From the NCBI GenBank assembly GCA_003662765.1, contig QMYR01000005.1, positions 1-32,754 of the forward strand: a DNA stretch of 32,754 bases. Direction: 5' to 3'. This DNA is from Candidatus Thorarchaeota archaeon (GTDB taxonomy: Archaea > Asgardarchaeota > Thorarchaeia > Thorarchaeales > Thorarchaeaceae). Below the pieces are notes generated by a model. That model was given only the letters and a program-made list of their open reading frames with translations. It was not told the origin of the DNA and ran no database searches. Positions 24,853 to 32,754 of the stretch are shown piece after piece (the first letter of the stretch is position 1; each line of letters begins with the position of its first letter). The position numbers were made by a program, and so were the translations under genes.

Positions 24853-25404
24853 GTGACGACGATGACAGAAACCGATGAGAAGGCTGGACCGCCGGTCACC
24901 TTAGTTGAGCCAATAGACATGTCGAAGCTGAATCGGGACTTTCGCCGAGAGATTCAGAGCATGCCTGACGGTGATGAGCTGAGTGCTTGTTTTGCCTGTT
25001 CCACTTGCACAGCGGCCTGCCCCATTGCAAACCAATGGAAGTACAAACCGCATCAACTGATTCGCATGATTCTATTGGGAATGCGAGAAGAGGTGCTTAC
25101 GTCTCGAGAGATATGGGAGTGCCTGACTTGTTTCCAGTGTCAGGAACGCTGCCCTCAGAATGTCAGGGTGACCGACATTCTGTTTGACTGCAAGAACCTT
25201 GCAGCAGAGGAGGGACACGTACCAGAGAACATCTTGGGGCTGGCCAAGGAACTGCTGGAAAAGGGGCAGCTCTATGTTGTCACAGCCGACTGGGAGAGAG
25301 AAGACCTTGATCTTGAGCCCGAGGTTCCAGGACTCTCCACAGACGAGTTCAAGTCCATCCTGAAGGGGACGCGTACTGGCAGGCTTGTGGGCGGTGATCA
25401 GTGA
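24853..25404 (+). CDS. hdrC: HdrC-like 4Fe-4S protein
   Basis: Two CxxCxxCxxxCP clusters: CFACSTCTAACP and CLTCFQCQERCP. GTG 24853 or ATG 24862. Confidence 0.93.
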   Translation: MTTMTETDEKAGPPVTLVEPIDMSKLNRDFRREIQSMPDGDELSACFACSTCTAACPIANQWKYKPHQLIRMILLGMREEVLTSREIWECLTCFQCQERCPQNVRVTDILFDCKNLAAEEGHVPENILGLAKELLEKGQLYVVTADWEREDLDLEPEVPGLSTDEFKSILKGTRTGRLVGGDQ

Positions 25405-25405
25405 G

Positions 25406-26272
25406 ATGCCGACATACAACCTCTACATGGGATGCAGTGTCCCAGCAAACTACCCCAACTACGAGGCTGCCACGCTGAAGGTCGCAGAAGCACTGGGAAT
25501 GGAACTCATCTATATGGAGGGAGTGGGATGCTGTGGCAGCCCGAATCTGAGGGCCATCGACTACTTCGGTTGGCTATTGGTCAATGCTAGGACGTTGGCG
25601 ATAGGTGAGAAGACGGGACATGATATCGTCACGCCATGCAATGGCTGCTTTGGCTCCTTGAAAGATGTCCTCTATCACCTCAAACATGACGAGGAAGACA
25701 TGAAAAAGGTGAATCAGGAGCTGGAGAAGTTCGGACTTGAGTTAAAGGGGACCGTGAGGGTCAGACATGTCATCGAGGCCATGTATACCGACATAGGTAT
25801 CGAGGAGATCGAGAAGAAAGTCACGCGACCTCTAGACGGTGTGAGGATTGCGATACACTATGGGTGCCATCTCCTGAGACCGGCTGACGTGACAGAGGTC
25901 ACACCCGATATCTTCGACGAACTGCTTCGTGTCACGGGGGCCACTGTTGTCGAGTATCCACTCTGGAAACAGTGCTGTGGTGCCACCGTCCTGCCGGTGA
26001 ACGAGCCTCTTGCGGTACGACTCGCACGGGACAAACTCAAGTCGATAAAGGATGCTGGTGCCGAGTTCATAATGGTCGTGTGTCCGGCCTGTGGAAACCA
26101 GCTCGACCTTCAGCAATTTGGGATTAAAGACACGTATGGAGAGGAGTACAACCTGCCTGTTCTGTTCTATCCCCAGATTCTCGCGTTGGCAATGGGAATG
26201 AGCGAAGATGACGTTGGACTAAGCATGAACCGGGTCCCAGCGGATCCGATACTTGATCATCTCACGGGATAG
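25406..26272 (+). CDS. hdrB: HdrB-like protein (two CCG domains)
   Basis: GVGCCGSPN, PCNGCFGSL, HYGCHLLRP, WKQCCGATV, CPACGNQLD. Confidence 0.93.
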   Translation: MPTYNLYMGCSVPANYPNYEAATLKVAEALGMELIYMEGVGCCGSPNLRAIDYFGWLLVNARTLAIGEKTGHDIVTPCNGCFGSLKDVLYHLKHDEEDMKKVNQELEKFGLELKGTVRVRHVIEAMYTDIGIEEIEKKVTRPLDGVRIAIHYGCHLLRPADVTEVTPDIFDELLRVTGATVVEYPLWKQCCGATVLPVNEPLAVRLARDKLKSIKDAGAEFIMVVCPACGNQLDLQQFGIKDTYGEEYNLPVLFYPQILALAMGMSEDDVGLSMNRVPADPILDHLTG

Positions 26273-26277
26273 GAGAG

Positions 26278-27540
26278 GTGAGGCAGGACGTGTCGGATCC
26301 GGTACTCATCATCGGAGCGGGCGTTGCAGGCCTGACCGCAGCAGTGGAGCTGGCCGACTCGGGCGTTAGGGTCGTGCTAGTGGAACAGAAGACGACAGTT
26401 GGTGGGAACGCACTTGATCTCTACAAGGCGTTTCCAACCGATGACTGTTTCTACTGTTTCGAGAGTAACAGGGACAGACCAGGCATTCGAAAGTGCTTCT
26501 ACAGGAGTGCTCTTCTTGATCAACCGAACATCGAGCTTCGAATCAATACGACTGTCAGCGAGATCTCTGGTGAACCCGGCAGGTTTGAAGTCAAGCTTGC
26601 CATAGGACCACAATATGTTGACCCCATCAAGTGCATAATGTGCGGCATCTGCATGAAACACTCGAATGCATTCGTTTTGATATCTCCGCAGTGCCAGCCA
26701 CAGGCTGTCGTCTACGATCCGACCAGAGCTGATGACGGCGTCCAGCGAGCAGCCGAGGAGTGCCCAACAAGGGCAATCAATCTGGACGCCAAGCCGGCAG
26801 AAGAAACCATCACCGTGTCCGACATCATCGTTGCCACAGGCTATCATGAGATGAAACCTGTCAACATGGACGAATACGGGTATGGGAAGTATCCCGACGT
26901 TGTGACTCAACTTGAACTCGCAAAGATGCTTGACCCCAATGGAGAAACTGGGGGTGCACTTCTAAGACCGTCTGACGGTGCGCCAGTCAGCCATGTTCTC
27001 ATGGTTCAGTGCGTGGGAAGCCGCGATGAGAACCACTACCCCTATTGTTCGAAGATCTGTTGTGTCTTCGCATTGAAACATGCAAACATCATTGCAATGG
27101 AACGTGAGAACATAGATGTCAGCGTTGTCTACATGGATATCCGTACCTATGACAGACACGAGCGATACTATCGTGATGCTAGGGTTGCAGGGGTGAATTT
27201 CATCCGTGGGCGCGTGCAGCGACTTGCCCCCTCTTCAGACGGTGGACTAGACGTGATTGTCTATGATTCTTTACTCGACAGGTACCTCAGACTCCATACG
27301 GACCTGTTTGTGCTCTCCTCTGCGCTGGAGCCACCGGAGGGAGGAAAGGGGATAATCAAGGCACTGGGACTGAAGTCCGCAAGTGGATTTGTCGCCCCCC
27401 ACGACCTCGCTCCCGAGGAAACTGTCGTGGCGGGTGATCATGTCTATGCATGTGGTACGGCTTTGGGTCCAGCCGAGGTTCCTGAGAGCGTGACTCAAGC
27501 GAGAGCGGTTGTTTCGAAGATACTTCAGAGCAGGAAGTGA
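26278..27540 (+). CDS. HdrA-like flavoprotein, QmoA type
   Basis: FAD-binding VLIIGAGVAGLTAAVELADSGVRVVLVEQ; LLRPSDGAPVSHVLMVQCVGSRDENHYPYCSKICC is QmoA-like; 420 aa; one CxxCxxC segment (KCIMCGICMKHSN). Confidence 0.88.
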   Translation: MRQDVSDPVLIIGAGVAGLTAAVELADSGVRVVLVEQKTTVGGNALDLYKAFPTDDCFYCFESNRDRPGIRKCFYRSALLDQPNIELRINTTVSEISGEPGRFEVKLAIGPQYVDPIKCIMCGICMKHSNAFVLISPQCQPQAVVYDPTRADDGVQRAAEECPTRAINLDAKPAEETITVSDIIVATGYHEMKPVNMDEYGYGKYPDVVTQLELAKMLDPNGETGGALLRPSDGAPVSHVLMVQCVGSRDENHYPYCSKICCVFALKHANIIAMERENIDVSVVYMDIRTYDRHERYYRDARVAGVNFIRGRVQRLAPSSDGGLDVIVYDSLLDRYLRLHTDLFVLSSALEPPEGGKGIIKALGLKSASGFVAPHDLAPEETVVAGDHVYACGTALGPAEVPESVTQARAVVSKILQSRK

Positions 27541-27547
27541 TCAAAGG

Positions 27548-29701
27548 ATGGGCGAGAAGTCAGCCGTGGTGTTGTGCAATTGTGGGAATACTCTGAAGCT
27601 TGACTACGACTTCCTGCAGACAGAGATCGGAAAGATGGATGGGGTTTCGTCGGTCATACTCCTCGAAACACTGTGTCAGGAGAACGGGCTCGCAAGGCTG
27701 AAGGACATAATCGAGGAGGCGGGTGGACGTGTGGTGATAGCGGCCTGTACCGCCCAGAAGCTTCGGCCGAGAGTCAACTATAGGATAGCTCAGGCTGGAA
27801 CAGACACATCCATGATTCAATATGTCAATATTCGTGAACACTGCGCTTGGGTGCATGAAAACACCGATGAGGCAACACGGAAGGCTCTCGACATGGTGAG
27901 GGGAGGAGTTGCGCTCGCAAACTTGGCAACCCCCTTGACAGTACAGACAAAGAATGTCAAGAAACATGTTACTGTAATCGGCGGTGGGATTGCAGGTATC
28001 GAGGCCGCCCTCAGCCTATCGGGGTTGGGATACGATATCACGTTGATTGAACTGAGCGACAGGCTGGGAGGCCATGTTGCAAACCTCCCTGTCGTTGCAC
28101 CTACAGGCAAGTCGGGTAGAGAAATACTTGACAGTCGGCTCAAGTCTTTGGAGAATGACAAGAGAATCACAGTGATGACCAGAACGCAAGTGAAGTTTGT
28201 TGAGGGTGAGATGGGAAACTTCACCGTTCACTACATCTGTGATGAGGAGGAGGGCACTCTTGATACATCTGCAGTAGTGATTGCCACAGGCTTCAAAGAG
28301 TTCAAGCCTACGATGATGGAAGAGTACAGGTACGGCAAGAACCCTGATGTGGTCACGCAATACGAACTGTCGGAAATGTTGACGAATGAAGATCTGAAGA
28401 GACCCTCAGACGGCGGACCGATCAAGGAGGTCGTCATGGTTCAGTGTGTTGGGAGCCGCTCGGAAGAATACAAGCGTGACTGCAGCAAGCTGTGTTGCAC
28501 CTTCGCCATAGACAATGCTCTTGAGATCCTCAAGAGGGTTCCCGATGCCCGTGTCAGGATTGTCTACATGGACATTAGAGTGCCGTTTGAACACGAGATT
28601 ATCTACAAGGAGTCGAGAGAGAAGGGAGTAGACTACATCAGAGGCCGGGTCGGCATGGTGTGGGAGGAAAACGGACAGACGCATGTCCGCATCTATGATT
28701 CACTTCTCGACCAGTACTTCGAAACCACACCTGACCTCGTCGTGTTGTCAGCTGCAGTGTTGCCCCCGGACGGACTATACGAGCTGTCAGAGAGCCTCGG
28801 ATATGCGATCGAGAGTGATGGCCACATCAAGGAACTCTACGGCAAGCTGCGACGAAACGAAACTCGCCGGAGAGGTGTTGTTGCTGTTGGGGCCGTCACG
28901 CGGCCACAGTTCGTCCATGAGGCTGTCACGGAGGCACAGGCAGGAGCACTCGTGATCCATAATGAGTTACAGGGTGGGGAGATAGAAGCCGTGGCACGCG
29001 GTGCGGTCTTGAATGTTGATGATTGCGTGGGTTGTAGCCTATGTGCCCAGCAGTGTCCTCGCGGCGTACCAATTATGATTGAACAGACAGATGCTGAAGA
29101 GAGCACCGAGAAGTTCCTGTTCAAGGCGTCTATCGACACCCTGAATTGCCATGCATGTGGTGTGTGTCAGAGCCTTTGCCCCTCGGGTGCCACCCAGCTC
29201 AACTTTCTCAGCAACGAGCAGCTGTGGGCCCAAATCGCGGCCACACTTCAAGATGCTGGGCCGGACTATCCAATCACACTCTGTTTCCACTGTGAGGAAT
29301 GTGCGGTGTCCACGATTGACATTGTGGGAATACGCAGGATGCAGTACCCCGCCAGCACCCGATTCATTCCCGTCCCTTGCGCAGGGCGCGTGAGTACAAT
29401 CGACATTCTAAAGGCCCTTGAACACGGTGCCAGTACAGTCATGATAGCGGCCTGCGAAACAGACCGCTGTCACATGGGTGGCACTGGAAACGAGGTCGCA
29501 CAGTCACAGGTAGATGTTGCTCGCGACATCCTCAACGCAATCGGCTGGAGGGGCGAGAGAGTGGACATGTTTCGAATGTTCAGTGCTGAGCCTGAGAGAT
29601 TCACAAGGGCCGTCGAGGAGATGGTCAGGCGAGCAAGGGAACTTGGGCCCACGCCCGTACACAGCGGCACGGCTGGAAGATGGATGGAGGTGACAGAATG
29701 A
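27548..29701 (+). CDS. HdrA-MvhD fusion, QmoB type
   Basis: FAD domain VTVIGGGIAGIEAALSLSGLGYDITLIE; two 4Fe-4S motifs (CVGCSLCAQQCP, CHACGVCQSLCP); C-terminal MvhD-like CFHCEECAVSTIDIVGIRRMQYP...FIPVPCAGRV...ACETDRCHMGGTGNE. Confidence 0.9.
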   Translation: MGEKSAVVLCNCGNTLKLDYDFLQTEIGKMDGVSSVILLETLCQENGLARLKDIIEEAGGRVVIAACTAQKLRPRVNYRIAQAGTDTSMIQYVNIREHCAWVHENTDEATRKALDMVRGGVALANLATPLTVQTKNVKKHVTVIGGGIAGIEAALSLSGLGYDITLIELSDRLGGHVANLPVVAPTGKSGREILDSRLKSLENDKRITVMTRTQVKFVEGEMGNFTVHYICDEEEGTLDTSAVVIATGFKEFKPTMMEEYRYGKNPDVVTQYELSEMLTNEDLKRPSDGGPIKEVVMVQCVGSRSEEYKRDCSKLCCTFAIDNALEILKRVPDARVRIVYMDIRVPFEHEIIYKESREKGVDYIRGRVGMVWEENGQTHVRIYDSLLDQYFETTPDLVVLSAAVLPPDGLYELSESLGYAIESDGHIKELYGKLRRNETRRRGVVAVGAVTRPQFVHEAVTEAQAGALVIHNELQGGEIEAVARGAVLNVDDCVGCSLCAQQCPRGVPIMIEQTDAEESTEKFLFKASIDTLNCHACGVCQSLCPSGATQLNFLSNEQLWAQIAATLQDAGPDYPITLCFHCEECAVSTIDIVGIRRMQYPASTRFIPVPCAGRVSTIDILKALEHGASTVMIAACETDRCHMGGTGNEVAQSQVDVARDILNAIGWRGERVDMFRMFSAEPERFTRAVEEMVRRARELGPTPVHSGTAGRWMEVTE

Positions 29702-31971
29702 GCAACGCAGCCACGCAGGAACGGCACATTCCTCCGAAACGCCAACGGATGCTGGACATGATTATGGTCCTCGGGGGCCTCAAGGAAGAGGCAGCAATTC
29801 CGCTGAGCCGCGTGAATGAGGAGATTAGACTACTCAAGGAAGAGCTGTCACCTCTCACAGCAGAGATTGTTGCATACCCGGAGAAGTACTTCCAAGAGTT
29901 TCTGACCGCAGTGGAGAGAGCAGGAATCATAGATCAGATCACGGACCCGTCTATCCTCTCAGAGGCCATCAACAATCTCGAGGCCGCCCTTAAGACGGGG
30001 GAGTCAGGCTCCCTGTCAACACTTCTTGGTCTACTTCGGGAGGCCGAGGCCAAACATCAAGATATGAGTGAGAAAACAGAGCCCCAACTTGATGCAGTCG
30101 ATGTTGCTAAGGTCATTGCGCCTCTGCCAGCGATCATCAGTCAGATAGAAACGGTCGTCGCCGAGTACGAGAAACAACGTGCCGCAGACGCGGAGGCTGC
30201 CGAAAATGAGCTGAAGGAGATAACAGAAATATTCGCCAATCTCGCCAACCGTGCAATGGAGGACCCAGAGAATGTTCTTGCAGAGCTTCAGAAACTGGGG
30301 TCCAAGACACGGTATGGGCCGTTTCTGAGAGCGGCAGCTCAATTGAAGCGAGGGCGACGGGAGGGCCGTATCCCTGATGACAGGTTTGCAATGCTCGTTG
30401 CCGAGAACATGGTCACCGAGATGCGCCGCGGCATCATCATGTTCATACTCAATCATATGGGATCAAGAACGGTTCCCCAGCTGGCTGAGCTCATGAAGAC
30501 AACCCCAGCCCTAGTCCAGCGCGCGATAATCACCATGATTCAGCGTTCTGATGTGGAGATAGTGGGTGTGGAGGGTGATGCACCAGTCTTTGCGCGTGTC
30601 CTAGGAGCGGTACCGGAGAGCACTCTTGCAATCAAACGAGTAGTGCAACAGTTCAGAAGCCTCGTGAAGACCGTTGATGAAACGACTGCCAAGATCCTCA
30701 ACGACGCTCTGAGTCGACTGTCCTCCGTATTGGAGCGGCTGCAACTGCTTGGAGAATACGACGAAACTAGGTTGGCTGATAGCGTCAAACAACTACGCGA
30801 GCTTGCGGACAAGGGTACAGAGGCTGCACTCAGCACTCCTGCCTCGATTGATACGGAACAACTGAAACTCTTAATATCCGCAGGTCTAGAGGCCTTTGCC
30901 CGATTCAGACTCAAGATCACGCTTGAGAAGGGCCCCAACCTTGTGAAGGGCACAAACGTATACGGCGAGAAACTTGACCCCGAGGTCTATGCACGCATAA
31001 TGGACACGTATCTGGACAATGAGATTGAGAGAGGCACAATTCTACTACTAATCAGAGAGCATGGGGCCATGACGGTCAAGGATCTTGCTGAGCGGACTGG
31101 AATCCCACCCGATCGCGTGCTGCAACACCTCCTAAGAATGAAACGCGATGAGCTGTTGACCATTGCAGGTGAAGCGCATGGGTACGTTCTGTATGATGTG
31201 CCAAGGACACCAAATGAGGCAGAGGTGGCCGTGCAGACGGTGACGGCTCTTGCATACGACCTTGCCCCTGCCATGAAAGAACTGGAAACCCTTGTCGAGA
31301 AACTCACTCCGAAGGACATTGGCAGACTTGTCAACACCATCGAAATCTTCTCCAAGTCGCGGGACAAGATGGCCAAGCTGAGTGTGGGCGGAGCGGTGGT
31401 GGCAGAGGACATTCTCACCAACATTGAGGGGAAAATCAAGTCCGCACTTGCCATGGCATACAGGACACGGGCCCGCATACCCAGTACGCGCCCCAAAGTG
31501 ACTATTGACGACCTCATGGATGTGGATGTGCCGACTGTCATGGATGAGTACCGCGACATGATGGGATATGCGCCGCTCCTCGGCTTCGGAACAATCAAGT
31601 GGGATCACTCCAAGTGCCTTGGCTGCAAGTCCTGTGAACTGGCATGCCCGGAGGATGCCATTTTCCTGAAACCAGTCATTGAAATCCCACAGTTCTTTGA
31701 GTTCAGTGAGGAGTCGCTGGAGAAGCTACCTGCTAACAAGGCATTGTTCTACCGGACCGTACGCAGTCTTGCAACGCGTCGGCCGACGGAGAATATCATG
31801 TTGCAGCATGAGGCACCGGGATTCGGGCACATAGAGGTGGACCTTTGGTTGTGTGTGGCATGCCGAACATGCGTGAGGAGATGTCCGGGCCCTGATGAGG
31901 GGGCCCTCGAGCTAGAACTGAAGTGGAGCCTGCCTGAGGTCGTCAGGCACATAGCAGCGGAGGCCGAATGA
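29698..31971 (+). CDS. large winged-helix x2 / helical / 2x[4Fe-4S] ferredoxin fusion protein
   Basis: 757 aa from the ATG at 29698. Two related wHTH-like segments, helical linkers, C-terminal CLGCKSCELACPEDA and CVACRTCVRRCPGPDEGA. ATGA overlap with the upstream gene. Confidence 0.85.
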   Translation: MSNAATQERHIPPKRQRMLDMIMVLGGLKEEAAIPLSRVNEEIRLLKEELSPLTAEIVAYPEKYFQEFLTAVERAGIIDQITDPSILSEAINNLEAALKTGESGSLSTLLGLLREAEAKHQDMSEKTEPQLDAVDVAKVIAPLPAIISQIETVVAEYEKQRAADAEAAENELKEITEIFANLANRAMEDPENVLAELQKLGSKTRYGPFLRAAAQLKRGRREGRIPDDRFAMLVAENMVTEMRRGIIMFILNHMGSRTVPQLAELMKTTPALVQRAIITMIQRSDVEIVGVEGDAPVFARVLGAVPESTLAIKRVVQQFRSLVKTVDETTAKILNDALSRLSSVLERLQLLGEYDETRLADSVKQLRELADKGTEAALSTPASIDTEQLKLLISAGLEAFARFRLKITLEKGPNLVKGTNVYGEKLDPEVYARIMDTYLDNEIERGTILLLIREHGAMTVKDLAERTGIPPDRVLQHLLRMKRDELLTIAGEAHGYVLYDVPRTPNEAEVAVQTVTALAYDLAPAMKELETLVEKLTPKDIGRLVNTIEIFSKSRDKMAKLSVGGAVVAEDILTNIEGKIKSALAMAYRTRARIPSTRPKVTIDDLMDVDVPTVMDEYRDMMGYAPLLGFGTIKWDHSKCLGCKSCELACPEDAIFLKPVIEIPQFFEFSEESLEKLPANKALFYRTVRSLATRRPTENIMLQHEAPGFGHIEVDLWLCVACRTCVRRCPGPDEGALELELKWSLPEVVRHIAAEAE

Positions 31972-32064
31972 CCAGCTTTCCAACAGCAGTATTCGGCCGG
32001 TTTGACGACTCAGGAATACCTCCAAGTGAATGGAGAACTCTATGACTTCAGGTGAGGAACCACT

Positions 32065-32754
32065 ATGATTGATTTCTCATTGACCGAGGAACAGAAGAAA
32101 CTCCAACTAAAGGCACGGGAGATTGCGCAGGAGTACATGATACCATATGCTCACTACTACGACAAGATAGGAGAATTTCCCTGCCCCATCATCGAAAAGG
32201 CATGGGAACCCGGACTCATGAACCTATGAATCCCAAAGGAGTACGGTGGACCCGGTCTTGGAGTGCTTGAGCAGTGCATTGTTGTTGAAGAGATGGCTGC
32301 CGGTTGTGCAGGGATGACCACCAGCATCTATGTCAACGGTCTCGGCGTCGAGCCCTCCTTGTAGCGGGAACGCATGAACAGAGGGAGAAGTATCTCAGAC
32401 CGTTGACAGAGGACCTCAAGTTCACCTCTTTCGCGTGCTCAGAGCTAGGCATGGGAAGCGATGTTGCAGGAATTCAGACCAGAGTGACACGGGACGGGGA
32501 CTACTATGTCATCAACGGAAGTAAGTTCTGGATCACAAGCGCTCCCTTTGCAGACAACTTTACAGTCTTTGCAACACTTGACCCCAAGCTGAGGTATGAG
32601 GGCCTCTGTGCATTCATCGTGGATGCTGATACACCTAGCCTCAAGGCTGGTCGACCCGTGGAGAAGATGGGGCATCGGGCCTCAACAACATCTGCAGTGA
32701 TGTTTCGTGACGTTAGAGTGCCAGCAGAGAATCTGCTGGGCAAAGAGGGGGATG
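32065..32754 (+). pseudogene. acyl-CoA dehydrogenase, disrupted (in-frame TGA and a frameshift) and truncated by the window end
   Basis: [24 protein letters not shown]...PGLMNL*IPKEYGGPGLGVLEQCIVVEEMAAGCAGMTTSIYVNGLGVEP then a frame change to LVAGTHEQREKYLRPLTEDLKFTSFACSELGMGSDVAGIQTRV...VINGSKFWITSAPFADNFTVFA. TGA 32227-32229; frameshift about 32355-32360. Confidence 0.85.

Noticed and set aside
32227-32229. TGA in the acyl-CoA dehydrogenase as a selenocysteine codon
   Set aside because: The position (GLMNL-x-IPKEYGG) is not a known catalytic Cys/Sec site, no SECIS-like element is evident, and there is an additional frameshift downstream.

Overview
Archaeal chromosome segment. Gene families and promoter style fit an Asgard/Thorarchaeia-like lineage, but that placement is inference only. 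From left to right: a 3'-truncated 16S rRNA gene (minus strand); an M1 aminopeptidase with a HEAT-like tail; a membrane protein/winged-helix pair; tRNA-Ala(CGC); a SAM methyltransferase; two OsmC paralogs flanking TrmO; a ValS-type synthetase; a secreted protein; UMP kinase plus an HTH protein; an intron-containing tRNA-Leu(CAA); PolX; a URO-D-fold protein; and Orc1/Cdc6. Divergent from cdc6 is an information-processing island: a METTL5-like methylase, Csl4, RpoL, RNase III-like, TFS, an OB-fold-like protein, PCNA, PriS and a GINS subunit. The window ends with a redox operon (HdrC, HdrB, QmoA-like, QmoB-like/HdrA-MvhD), a large winged-helix x2/ferredoxin fusion, and a disrupted acyl-CoA dehydrogenase. 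Most notable: (1) the HdrCB-QmoAB cluster with the ~758-aa wHTH-ferredoxin fusion; (2) ORB-like repeats between cdc6 and the divergent methylase, a candidate replication origin; (3) an unannotated two-microprotein operon at 13664-13869 with a TATA box, a consensus Shine-Dalgarno, an ATGA overlap and a hairpin; (4) PriS with extra zinc-binding insertions and a C-terminal segment resembling that of the adjacent GINS protein. No CRISPR array or transposon was recognised. All homology calls come from motif recognition, not database searches.
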